This document shows, one piece after another, positions 8,442 through 16,592 of a stretch of DNA of 64,000 nt. The translations under genes and the position numbers were made by a program. Within the stretch, counting starts at the first letter, position 1; every line of letters starts with the position of its first letter. Source of the stretch: Methanoregula sp. (GTDB taxonomy: Archaea > Halobacteriota > Methanomicrobia > Methanomicrobiales > Methanospirillaceae); contig CP112999.1 in NCBI GenBank assembly GCA_026625165.1, forward strand, positions 2,050,741-2,114,740, in the 5' to 3' direction. Below the pieces are notes generated by a model, which was not told where the DNA came from, ran no database searches, and was given only the letters and a program-made list of their open reading frames with translations.

Positions 8442-8477
8442 GTAATACTAAAAAGGAAACATTTCTATAGGTATTAC
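8442..8477. promoter_or_regulatory. Inverted repeat between divergent genes, possible operator
   Basis: GTAATAC (8442-8448) and GTATTAC (8471-8477) are exact reverse complements 22 nt apart, in an A/T-rich intergenic region upstream of both the RHH regulator and the divergent membrane protein. A related GAATAC follows at 8483. RHH proteins commonly bind such half-sites and repress their own genes; binding here is inference. Confidence 0.4.
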
Positions 8478-8527
8478 ATAAAGAATACAATTATATCGGG
8501 GCGGACGTTCCCGGTCAGGAGTGTTGG

Positions 8528-9004
8528 ATGATCGACCTTTACCAGTATTTTATCAGCATCCGGTATTACTTTATCCTTGAATCGTTGGTGTTCCTCTCAT
8601 TACTCGTTGTCACCATGTTGAAATTTGGGAAGAACCTGCAGGGTAAGGACCGTGCCGAATCATGGTCAAGCCCGGAACCCGCCTCAAAATTATATGGCTT
8701 TTCCGCATTCCTCATCTGGGGAACCGGTGCCGGTATGGTTCTGAATTCAGAAAAATTCCTTGTAATCATCGGTATCTGCCTGATCGTTGCCGCCCTCCAG
8801 CTCGCGTTCCATGTTGACCTCATAACCATGGCTGCATGGTGGCACTCAAAGACCGGGAAAACGATGATGGGACTCGGCTCAAAAGCCGACAAGACAAAAC
8901 ACAAACTGTATCTCCTGAATGCAAAACAGAGAGGTAAACTCTGTTTGGAAAAAGCAAAAAACCGAGGATATATCTGGCGAAACCGGATCATGGAACTCCA
9001 GTAA
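8528..9004 (+). CDS. Small membrane protein of unknown function
   Basis: A 158-residue protein with hydrophobic segments at about residues 12-32, 56-73 and 78-98, then a basic, lysine-rich C-terminal tail that would lie in the cytoplasm. No family is recognised. It is divergent from the RHH regulator gene, which probably controls it. About 230 nt with hairpins separates its stop from the radical SAM gene downstream, so it is not clearly part of that operon. Confidence 0.6.
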   Translation: MIDLYQYFISIRYYFILESLVFLSLLVVTMLKFGKNLQGKDRAESWSSPEPASKLYGFSAFLIWGTGAGMVLNSEKFLVIIGICLIVAALQLAFHVDLITMAAWWHSKTGKTMMGLGSKADKTKHKLYLLNAKQRGKLCLEKAKNRGYIWRNRIMELQ

Positions 9005-9177
9005 AATTTCTCTTTTCATCCTTTTTAACAAAAAAAAGATGCCTTAAATATTACCAAAGTCAATTTCTTAGGAAGTGGTCCATCCTGTCCATCAGGGAGT
9101 TTTCGGCATAGTCCCCGATGACTTTGTTCTGATTCCCGGCAGCAGGCAGGGCTACCGGGACCACGTTAATGCGGCGT

Positions 9178-9198
9178 AAACCAGTCTGTAACTGGTTT
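9178..9198 (+). promoter_or_regulatory. Palindromic element upstream of the radical SAM/Ycf35/Ycf46 operon
   Basis: AAACCAGT and ACTGGTTT form a perfect 8-bp stem with a 5-nt loop, followed by TT. It lies 35 nt before the first start codon of the operon. It may terminate the upstream transcript or be an operator of the operon. A second imperfect stem (CCCGG/CCGGG) lies at about 9135-9161. Confidence 0.4.
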
Positions 9199-9232
9199 TT
9201 ACAAAGGTCAATTCAACTACGGATGGTTATGG

Positions 9233-9817
9233 ATGATATTGAACCTGGCAAATTTCCTGTATCGCTCCTCTGCAAACGGTCCCGGGATCCGCGCAGCCCT
9301 CTGGGTGCAGGGGTGTCCCATCCACTGCAAGGGCTGTTATAACGAGGAGTTCTGGTCGTTTGAACCGAAGATGGCGGTAGAAGTTGGTGCACTGGCAGAA
9401 CAGATCACAAGGATCGAAGGGATCGAAGGAGTGACCTTCAGCGGCGGGGAGCCATTTTCACAGGCAGAAGCACTTGCACAGCTCGGGCAGGTTCTAATCA
9501 AAAAGGACTTAAATATCATTACATTTACCGGCTACCCGTACGACCACCTTATAACCGGAAATGATCCGGCATGGAAGGAATTGCTTGATGTAACCGACCT
9601 CCTTATTGCCGGGCCATATATCGCAGAGAACCGTTGCGACTCTGCGCTGTTTGGGTCTTCGAATCAGTCTCTAATCTTTTTGACCTCCCGGTTCAAAGGC
9701 CACCCGGATCTTGGCCGTGCTGCAACACAGAAGACGGAATTCATCATCGGACCGGACGGGACCGTCATAACAACAGGCTTTCCGGACAATGAGACCTTAA
9801 CGGAGATCTGGTCCTAG
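9233..9817 (+). CDS. Radical SAM protein, NrdG-like, first gene of the Ycf35/Ycf46 operon
   Basis: A 194-residue minimal radical SAM protein. The [4Fe-4S]-binding cysteines are C28, C32 and C35 in CPIHCKGC, and the SAM-binding GGEP motif is FSGGEPFSQ (about residues 65-73). Size and sequence resemble the activase of anaerobic ribonucleotide reductase, but no nrdD lies in the window. The gene leads an operon with a Ycf35-type gene 21 nt downstream, so a dedicated role in that system is more likely: activating a partner, modifying a peptide, or serving as an iron-sulfur redox component. The start ATG has only a weak ribosome-binding site, which would fit a leaderless transcript. Confidence 0.85.
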   Translation: MILNLANFLYRSSANGPGIRAALWVQGCPIHCKGCYNEEFWSFEPKMAVEVGALAEQITRIEGIEGVTFSGGEPFSQAEALAQLGQVLIKKDLNIITFTGYPYDHLITGNDPAWKELLDVTDLLIAGPYIAENRCDSALFGSSNQSLIFLTSRFKGHPDLGRAATQKTEFIIGPDGTVITTGFPDNETLTEIWS

Positions 9818-9838
9818 ATCCAGCGGAGGTGAGGTGAC

Positions 9839-10237
9839 ATGTCGCATTTCAGCCGTTTAAAAACCCAGTTCAAGAGCAGGGAGGTTCTGACTGAATGCCT
9901 CCAGGAGATGGGGTATGAGATTGAGACCAACAGGACGATTAAGGGATACGCAGGACACGAATTTGTGGACTTCTCAATAAAGACAAAGAATGGTTATGGG
10001 ATTGGCTTCCGGTTAAACGACCAGGGCACCTATGACATCATAGCCGACTGGTGGGGGGTCAGAGGGACAAAGCAGGAGAACCTAATTGACGGGCTGCAGG
10101 AACGCATAAACAGGATCCAGCGTGAATATGCCATCAGGATGGTGATGGAGCAGACCCGGCAAAACGGTTTTGAGATGATCGAGAGGGCTGACGAGAAAGA
10201 CGGGTCAGTCCGGATTGTCGTACGCAGGTGGGCGTGA
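9839..10237 (+). CDS. ycf35: Ycf35/DUF1257 family protein
   Basis: A 132-residue protein that opens MSHFSRLKTQF, the hallmark of the DUF1257/Ycf35 family of cyanobacteria and plastids, and continues with the family's ECLQEMGY and aromatic-rich YDIIADWWGV segments. A strong GGAGGTGA site (9826-9833) lies just before ATG 9839. The biochemical role of Ycf35 is unknown. Its usual neighbours, a Ycf46-type AAA+ ATPase and a DUF2997 protein, are both in this operon, which strengthens the call. No catalytic motif is visible; it may be an adaptor. Confidence 0.85.
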   Translation: MSHFSRLKTQFKSREVLTECLQEMGYEIETNRTIKGYAGHEFVDFSIKTKNGYGIGFRLNDQGTYDIIADWWGVRGTKQENLIDGLQERINRIQREYAIRMVMEQTRQNGFEMIERADEKDGSVRIVVRRWA

Positions 10238-10243
10238 TTCGGA

Positions 10244-11791
10244 ATGCCACAACACGAACCTGATTTCAAAAAAAGGATCGAGATCTACCTGCGGGCAAGG
10301 ATCACCCTCATCATTATTGTAACTCCTGAAGAGGAGCGTGTCATAGGGATGGTCAAGGAAGTATGCGACCAGTGGACCCCGCCACGCCAGTGCCTCTCAT
10401 GGGATGTTGTCGAGGGTTTTTGCGCAGTCTCCGGGGCAAAGACCTTCAACAGTTCGTCAAGGGACCTGCTCCTTGCACTTGATGATATGAACAAGACAGA
10501 CGAGAATGCTGTCATCATGTTAAAGGACTTCCATGACTTCTGGAACAACCCCCCGATCAGGCGCAAGATCCGGAACCTTGCCCAGAAGTTCCGGTACAGC
10601 CGGCGTTCCATCATCATTACCACACCGGTCTTAAAGATTCCGGACGAGATCCGCGACGAGGCTGTTGTTATTCATCTCCCTCCTCCGTCAGCTGATGAAC
10701 TTGAAAAGGAACTTGAAAAACTGGTTCAGACAAGCGGGATAAAGATGTCGCTGACCTCGTTGGGACGGGAGAAGCTGATCCAAGCATCCCTTGGGATGAC
10801 TCTGAACCAGGCACGGCGGGCGTTTGCAAAAGCTATTGTCACGCACGGGCAACTGGACGACAGGGATATTGAACTGATCGTTGCCGAGAAAAAAGATATC
10901 CTCTCACAGTGTGAAGCCCTGGAATTCTACAGCATTACAGAAACCCCGGATCGTGTGGGCGGGCTGCTGGTGTTAAAAGAATGGCTCCGGCTTCGCGAGC
11001 GGGCTTTTACAAGGGAGGCACGGGAATACGGGCTCCCGGCCCCAAAAGGGATCGCACTGATCGGCATACCAGGGACCGGCAAGAGCCTGACCGCAAAGAT
11101 GATTGCCGGGCTCTGGAGGCTCCCGCTCCTCCGGCTCGATGTTGGGGCGCTCTTTGGGAGCCTCCTTGGTGACTCGGAAGAGCGGACCCGGAGGGCCCTG
11201 ACCCTTGCCGAAACAATATCGCCGTGCATTCTGTGGGTGGACGAGATGGAAAAAGCCTTTGCAACCGGTTACGGGGATTCGGGGACAAGCCAGAGGGTAT
11301 TTGCACACCTGCTCACCTGGATGCAGGACAAGACTGCCCCCTGTTTTGTGGTTGCTACGGCAAACAACATCTCTGCACTGCCCCCTGAACTGTTGAGGAA
11401 AGGGCGGTTTGATGAGATCTTCTTCCTCGACCTCCCCAACGCGGCGGAGAGGAGGGAGATCTTCACCGTGCACTTAAAGAAGAGAAAATGTCTCCAGGAT
11501 GAGTTCGACCTTGACCTGCTTGCAAAAGCGTCTGAGGGGTATGTTGGTGCCGAGATCGAGCAGACCATCATCGATGCCATGTACCTTGCATTCAACCAGA
11601 ACATGCGGAAGATCACGACCGATGACATCCTTGCCTGCCTTGCCCGGCAGGTCCCGCTCTCAAAGTCCAAACGGGAAACAGTCGAGGCTCTGCGTGCCTG
11701 GCTGAACGAGGGCCGTGCCATATCCGCATCCTCAATGGAGGGGATGAAAGCCCCGGTTACCTCCAATATCCAGCTTGACCCTCTCCGTTAA
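10244..11791 (+). CDS. ycf46: Ycf46-like AAA+ ATPase
   Basis: A 515-residue protein with an N-terminal degenerate P-loop-like domain (about 1-220, without a Walker lysine) and a C-terminal AAA+ module. Seen: Walker A GIPGTGKS (residues 273-280), Walker B CILWVDEME (about 327-335), a sensor-1 region VVATANN, and the arginine-finger segment RKGRFDE (about 385-391), then the small helical lid. This is the Ycf46 architecture, a classic-AAA relative of FtsH/p97-type remodelling ATPases but without a protease. It starts 6 nt after ycf35 and is followed 18 nt later by the WD40 gene. It is probably the motor of the system and likely acts as a ring. Confidence 0.9.
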   Translation: MPQHEPDFKKRIEIYLRARITLIIIVTPEEERVIGMVKEVCDQWTPPRQCLSWDVVEGFCAVSGAKTFNSSSRDLLLALDDMNKTDENAVIMLKDFHDFWNNPPIRRKIRNLAQKFRYSRRSIIITTPVLKIPDEIRDEAVVIHLPPPSADELEKELEKLVQTSGIKMSLTSLGREKLIQASLGMTLNQARRAFAKAIVTHGQLDDRDIELIVAEKKDILSQCEALEFYSITETPDRVGGLLVLKEWLRLRERAFTREAREYGLPAPKGIALIGIPGTGKSLTAKMIAGLWRLPLLRLDVGALFGSLLGDSEERTRRALTLAETISPCILWVDEMEKAFATGYGDSGTSQRVFAHLLTWMQDKTAPCFVVATANNISALPPELLRKGRFDEIFFLDLPNAAERREIFTVHLKKRKCLQDEFDLDLLAKASEGYVGAEIEQTIIDAMYLAFNQNMRKITTDDILACLARQVPLSKSKRETVEALRAWLNEGRAISASSMEGMKAPVTSNIQLDPLR

Positions 11792-11809
11792 TCCCGGCAT
11801 TGAACACAT

Positions 11810-14641
11810 ATGCACGCATACCTGACAGCCCGCCAGAAGAAGATAAGGTCCTCACTCCCCCTTATTGGCGGCTTTATAAGGATGAAAGCCGCCAAGACTC
11901 TTGCCAGGGACGCCTCCCGCGGGGATACCCGGGCAGTCCGGATCCTTTCGGATGCACTCATTGCGTCAGATGACCCGGTTGTCAGAGATATTGCAGAGGG
12001 TTCTTTATCGGGTTTAGGCACTCCTGAAGCAATTGATGCATTCTGCGAATATGTCATTTCCACCAATGCTGAATCCCTCCTGAAAATTGTAAAAAAGAGA
12101 GGGTATTTTCCAAAGCATGATGAGAGGAAGGCGCTCTTCTTTTTTATCACAGGGCAGTTCCAGCAGTACGAGGACCTCGATTTTCAGGATGGCCGCCCTC
12201 TCCTCAGGAAGGCACTTGGGAGTTCCTCATTTGTGGTCCGGAAAAGGGTGCTTGAGACAGCACGCCGGGCGGGGCGCAGTTACCTGTTAAAAGATGTCTT
12301 TACCGGAAAGGAGAACCGTACAAGGATTGCAAATGTCTCATACAGTGAATGGAGATCGCTCATCGATGAATCTGTGGCTCAACAGCAATGGGATGAACTG
12401 TGGGACCTTCTGTTCATTTCGCCGCCCGGGTTGTCAGCTGAGATCGCACAGGTTCTTAATAAAGCGAAATGGATGCCAAATGATGAGGATGTGACACTCT
12501 GGTCTGATTTGAGGGTATCATGTCCCGAAAAACCGTTGCATCTCCATTTCACTGACAAGGGGTGCAGGACTCTGGACGCCCGCACCGACTGGGTAAACTG
12601 TCTTGCCATCTCCCCGGACGGGAAGATCCTTGCAGGCGGGACACGTGAGGGTTCGGTCCGCTGCTGGAGCCTGCCATACGGGAACCGGGCAGCCACACTC
12701 AAAGGACATGCGGGTATAGTCTCCTGCCTTGCCATCTCCCCGGACGGCTCCATGCTCGCAAGCGGTGGTAGCGATGGTACGGTACGCCTCTGGAACCTGC
12801 CGGGCGGATGTCCCGGGCCGGCCCTCCACCACCATGCCGCGGAAGTTTCCTGCCTTGCCATCTCCCCGGACGGCTCCATGCTCGCAAGCGGTGGCAGCGA
12901 TGGTACGGTACGCCTCTGGAACCTGCCGGGCGGATGTCCTGCAAGAGAGCTGGCGGGGCATACCGGAATGATAAGGTCGCTTGTCATCTCCCCGGACGGA
13001 TCCATCCTTGCAAGCGGCAGCAACGACAATACCATCTGCCTGTGGAGCCTGCCGGAGGGTAACCTTATCCAAAAGATGACAGGTCACTCCGACTGGGTCA
13101 GATCACTTGTTGTCAGCCCCGATGGGTCCATCCTTGCAAGCGGCAGCAATGACGGGACCATCCGGCTCTGGAACCTGCCGGAGGGTAACCTTATCCAAAA
13201 GATGACAGGTCACTCCGACTGGGTCAGATCACTTGTTGTCAGCCCCGATGGGTCCATCCTTGCAAGCGGCAGCAATGACGGGACCATCCGGCTCTGGAGC
13301 CTGCCGCAGAAAAAGACACTCAGGACACTCAAAGGGCACCATAGTGCCATCACCACGCTGGCAGTCACCCGGAATGGATCCCTGCTCATCAGCGGGTGCG
13401 ATAGCGGCACCATAAAGATCTGGAGCCTTCCCGGCGGCCAGCTAAAAAAGACTCTCAACGGACATGTGGGGCAGATCACATCACTTGCAGTCAGCCCAAA
13501 CAGCACCCTCTTTCTCAGCTGCAGCTGGGACGACACGGTCCGGGTATGGACCCTTCCGGACGGGGAATTTATGTCCGCCTTTGACGAGGGGAGGGCCTCA
13601 GGCAGGTCACTTGCCATCATGCCGGACGGGTCAAGGCTTGCCACGAGCGGGGGGGATCATACAGTACGCATGTTGCGGCTTGATGACGGGATGCCACTCA
13701 CCAGATTTGATTTCCCCAATGGCAGGGTATCGTGCCTTGCTGCATCCTGCGATGGGAAGATACTTGCCGCTGGCACTGATTCGGGTACCATTCTGCTGCT
13801 GGATGCGGGGTCGAATCAGGTTGTTGCCACCTTGGAGGGGCATGCCGGCAGGATAAGCTGCCTTGCGTTTTCCCCGGACAGTTCACTTCTTGCGTCCGGA
13901 AGCTGGGACGAGAGCATCAGGATTTGGAGCCTTCCTGATGGCAGGCATGATACTACATTAAGGGGGCATACCAGCACCGTCACTGCCCTTTCATTTGTGC
14001 ACGGCAGTGATTTGCTGGCAAGTGCGAGCAATGACAGGACAATACATCTCTGGAATGTCCCTCAAAGAAAGAAGATTGCTTTGCTCCAGGGGCATTCCGG
14101 GGTTGTGACCAGTCTTGCGGCCCTCCCGGATGGCAGTTCCATGGTAAGTGCTGGCTGGGACGGGGACATACGGTTCTGGGGTATTCCGGACGGCGCCCTG
14201 ATCAATTCAATGAATGCCATCGGAGGACGGGTTCTCTGCCTTTCGGTCTCGGCGGACGGATTGTTGTTTGCTACCGGAAATGATGATAGCACCATCGGCA
14301 TCTTCAGGCTGCCGGATGGCATTTGTCTCCAGACCCACAAAGGGCTCAAATCCCCGGTGGTCTCCCTCTCCATTACTCCAGACGGGAGAACACTTGTCGC
14401 CGGCTGCCGTGAAGGATCAATTTTTATATTCCGCCTTCCCTTTGTTAAACCGCTCGCCCTTGCATCACCGGCAGACCTTGAATATGTCCAGCAGGTATCC
14501 GCCAAGCTCAGCGACCAGGAAGCCATGTACAAGGGCTGGCTGTTCCTTGAGACATTACTGAGGGGTAAATTCCGCAATGACATTGCGATCGGTGAACCTG
14601 CAGTCACAGCCGGGATCTATGACATTGAGATCGTGGAGTGA
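11810..14641 (+). CDS. HEAT-like plus 15-repeat WD40 protein
   Basis: A 943-residue protein. Residues 1 to about 250 are alpha-helical with HEAT/armadillo-like spacing (for example VRKRVLETARRAGRSYLL). Residues about 255-877 hold 15 WD40 repeats of about 42 residues, most with the 'SPDGSxLASGSxDGTIRLW' pattern and a closing GH; 15 repeats would build two propellers, such as 7 plus 8 blades. A 65-residue alpha/beta tail follows. No enzymatic motif is seen, so it is probably a scaffold or recognition protein. Repeats 2-3 and 4-6 are nearly identical in DNA as well as protein, a sign of recent copying. It overlaps the Hsp70 gene by 4 nt, pointing to coupled translation. Confidence 0.9.
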   Translation: MHAYLTARQKKIRSSLPLIGGFIRMKAAKTLARDASRGDTRAVRILSDALIASDDPVVRDIAEGSLSGLGTPEAIDAFCEYVISTNAESLLKIVKKRGYFPKHDERKALFFFITGQFQQYEDLDFQDGRPLLRKALGSSSFVVRKRVLETARRAGRSYLLKDVFTGKENRTRIANVSYSEWRSLIDESVAQQQWDELWDLLFISPPGLSAEIAQVLNKAKWMPNDEDVTLWSDLRVSCPEKPLHLHFTDKGCRTLDARTDWVNCLAISPDGKILAGGTREGSVRCWSLPYGNRAATLKGHAGIVSCLAISPDGSMLASGGSDGTVRLWNLPGGCPGPALHHHAAEVSCLAISPDGSMLASGGSDGTVRLWNLPGGCPARELAGHTGMIRSLVISPDGSILASGSNDNTICLWSLPEGNLIQKMTGHSDWVRSLVVSPDGSILASGSNDGTIRLWNLPEGNLIQKMTGHSDWVRSLVVSPDGSILASGSNDGTIRLWSLPQKKTLRTLKGHHSAITTLAVTRNGSLLISGCDSGTIKIWSLPGGQLKKTLNGHVGQITSLAVSPNSTLFLSCSWDDTVRVWTLPDGEFMSAFDEGRASGRSLAIMPDGSRLATSGGDHTVRMLRLDDGMPLTRFDFPNGRVSCLAASCDGKILAAGTDSGTILLLDAGSNQVVATLEGHAGRISCLAFSPDSSLLASGSWDESIRIWSLPDGRHDTTLRGHTSTVTALSFVHGSDLLASASNDRTIHLWNVPQRKKIALLQGHSGVVTSLAALPDGSSMVSAGWDGDIRFWGIPDGALINSMNAIGGRVLCLSVSADGLLFATGNDDSTIGIFRLPDGICLQTHKGLKSPVVSLSITPDGRTLVAGCREGSIFIFRLPFVKPLALASPADLEYVQQVSAKLSDQEAMYKGWLFLETLLRGKFRNDIAIGEPAVTAGIYDIEIVE
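12701..13330 (+). repeat. Tandem 126-bp repeats inside the WD40 gene
   Basis: Blocks repeat at exactly 126 nt (42 codons), for example 12725 to 12851 and 13081 to 13207, with long stretches identical at synonymous positions. Other WD40 units in the same gene have diverged, so the identity reflects recent duplication or gene conversion rather than protein constraint. Confidence 0.85.
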
Positions 14642-16257
14642 TTAAAGAGATGACAGGACGCCTTGCTGTGGATTTCGGGACGAGCAACACGGTAGTCACG
14701 GTCTGGGACAGCGAAGCAGGGGGGGCACGCCCCCTTAATCTGCATGAATGGTCACGGCAATTAACAAAAGGGCTCGGCGGAAACGGTCATGAACGGAGCT
14801 GGGTCATCCCTTCCCTGATTCATTATTCTTCGGGCGGTGAACAGTGGCTGGGACAGCAGGTCATCGATAAGGGTCTTAATGGTTCACCTGCGACATTCCG
14901 GTGGCTCAAGCACTATATCAAGCAGCAGAGTGCGGTGAACGTGAACGTATGTGGCAGGCAGGTAAATTATTTCAAAGCCGGTGAGGATTTCCTATCTGCC
15001 ATACTCATGGCGATAGCCGGGGAGATCCAGCTTGGTGATGAGGAGGTCGCATTCACCGTACCGGTCGAGGCTTTTGAACATTACGAGAACTGGCTCGCCA
15101 ATGTTGCAGAAAAATCAGGGATAAGGCGCTTTGCCCTCATTGACGAGGCGTCAGCAGCAGCTATCGGATATGGCGTCCAGAGTAAAAAAGAGGATATTTT
15201 CATGGTCTTTGATTTCGGCGGCGGGACACTTGACATCTCGATAGTCCTGAATGAGCCTGTGTCGTGCGGCAGTTCCCGACACCGCTGCCGGGTCATCGGC
15301 AAGGCAGGTGAAGACCTCGGAGGGTCGCAGATCGACCGCTGGTTATTTTTGGAGATGTTGTCACGTATCGGGCTTGGGGCAGAGTCTGGTGAAGCCCGTA
15401 CTTTGGGGCATGTGCTATTGGCACAGTGCGAACAGGCAAAGGAGAGCCTCTCGTTCCAGGAGCGGGCTGAGATCAACATTACCGATCCGGTATCCGGCCA
15501 AACCCTCAAGGCCGACATTACCCGCAACGAGTTCGAACAGTTGCTCGACCGTCACGAGTTCTTCACCCGCATCCACATGACCCTCCAGCGGGCGCTGAAC
15601 GGGGCGTTCTCCCGCGGATACCAGGAAGACCAGATCTCCTCGATCCTCATGGTCGGGGGTTGCAGTTACATCCCGTCGGTGCAGACCCTCATCCGGCAGC
15701 GTTTCGGGACTTCGCGTGTAAAGTTCGACCGCCCGTTTGATGCCGTTGCACAGGGGGCTGCGGCATTTGTGAGCGGGACTGAACTCTGCGATTATATCCA
15801 GCACGATTATGCAATCCGGTACTGGAACCCGCAGTTCTCGAAATACGAATTCAGGCCTCTGGTCTCACGGGGAACGGCATACCCCTCAGAAGGGAATGTC
15901 GCCCGCATGCTTATCAGGGCAACCTATGACGGTCAGACCCAGATGGGGATCCCGGTATTTGAGATCGGAACTGCAGCATCCGGGAGCCACACCGGAGATA
16001 TTGAGCTGGTCAGGGATTCCGGTGGGGGGCTCCGGCTTGTGAAGAGTTCGCCAAAAGATGATGAACGGCAGGTGTATTACTGGATGAATGAGAAAATCCC
16101 GACGTTCCTTCTTGCTGAACCCCCGGCAAAGAAAGGTGAGACGAGGTTTGAGGTCACGTTTAATATTGACGGGAATAAACGGTTACTGGTATCTGCCCGT
16201 GACCTGGCGACCAATGCCTTTGTAAAAAGGGATTTTCCCGTAATCAAACTGGCATAG
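14638..16257 (+). CDS. Hsp70/DnaK-like chaperone lacking the helical lid
   Basis: A 539-residue Hsp70-family protein. The actin-fold ATPase domain is intact: phosphate-1 loop DFGTSNT (12-18), phosphate-2 DFGGGTLD (about 192-199) and the adenosine motif VGGCSYIPSV (about 340-349). A beta-sandwich-like substrate domain follows, ending with FEVTFNIDGN...LLVSARD, which matches DnaK's SBD-beta. The sequence then stops, about 100 residues short of DnaK, so the alpha-helical lid and any C-terminal tail are absent. GTG 14638 overlaps the WD40 stop (GTGA); ATG 14650 is the alternative start. No DnaJ or GrpE lies nearby. It is not the housekeeping DnaK. Confidence 0.88.
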   Translation: MIKEMTGRLAVDFGTSNTVVTVWDSEAGGARPLNLHEWSRQLTKGLGGNGHERSWVIPSLIHYSSGGEQWLGQQVIDKGLNGSPATFRWLKHYIKQQSAVNVNVCGRQVNYFKAGEDFLSAILMAIAGEIQLGDEEVAFTVPVEAFEHYENWLANVAEKSGIRRFALIDEASAAAIGYGVQSKKEDIFMVFDFGGGTLDISIVLNEPVSCGSSRHRCRVIGKAGEDLGGSQIDRWLFLEMLSRIGLGAESGEARTLGHVLLAQCEQAKESLSFQERAEINITDPVSGQTLKADITRNEFEQLLDRHEFFTRIHMTLQRALNGAFSRGYQEDQISSILMVGGCSYIPSVQTLIRQRFGTSRVKFDRPFDAVAQGAAAFVSGTELCDYIQHDYAIRYWNPQFSKYEFRPLVSRGTAYPSEGNVARMLIRATYDGQTQMGIPVFEIGTAASGSHTGDIELVRDSGGGLRLVKSSPKDDERQVYYWMNEKIPTFLLAEPPAKKGETRFEVTFNIDGNKRLLVSARDLATNAFVKRDFPVIKLA

Positions 16258-16284
16258 GAGAAAATAACATGGACTGTTCCGGGG

Positions 16285-16500
16285 GTGAACTTACTGGAGC
16301 CGCAGGAGCTTGAGATCATCATCAACAGGGAGGGCAATATCGAGGTCAGGGTACGCGGGTCAAAAGGGGACCAGTGCCTCGAGATTACCAGAGGCCTTGA
16401 GGAGAGTATAGGCAAACTCGAGCAGCGGGAGTATTCCCCTGAATATTACGAGGAACGGGTTGTTCTGCACGACGAAGGCACAATCCCAATAAAACGGTAA
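16285..16500 (+). CDS. DUF2997 small protein, last gene of the operon
   Basis: A 71-residue protein. The segment LEIIINREGNIEVRVRGSKG then CLEITRGLEESIG matches DUF2997, the small family found beside ycf35 and ycf46 in cyanobacteria. The start is GTG 16285, the only good one in frame. Oddly, the best ribosome-binding site (TAGGAG, 16255-16260) is placed for ATG 16269, which is in another frame and reaches a stop after 14 codons; a shift in the G5 run at 16281-16285 would join the two frames. This could be a leader peptide, programmed frameshift or sequence error. Function is unknown; the single conserved Cys in GDQCLEI could be a reactive or modified site. Confidence 0.8.
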   Translation: MNLLEPQELEIIINREGNIEVRVRGSKGDQCLEITRGLEESIGKLEQREYSPEYYEERVVLHDEGTIPIKR

Positions 16501-16592
16501 TACAATTTTATTGCCCGGGATCGGCATAGATTATCCATTTTTAAGGTCTGTACAAAACAATTCTCCCAAGAGAATGGAAAAATGAAATGCCT

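Noticed and set aside
9233-9817. Anaerobic ribonucleotide reductase activase (nrdG)
   Set aside because: Resembles NrdG, but no nrdD is near and it leads the Ycf35/Ycf46 operon; only the radical SAM call is safe.
12701-13330. 126-bp repeats as a non-coding satellite
   Set aside because: The period is exactly 42 codons and the repeats encode WD40 blades inside a long gene.
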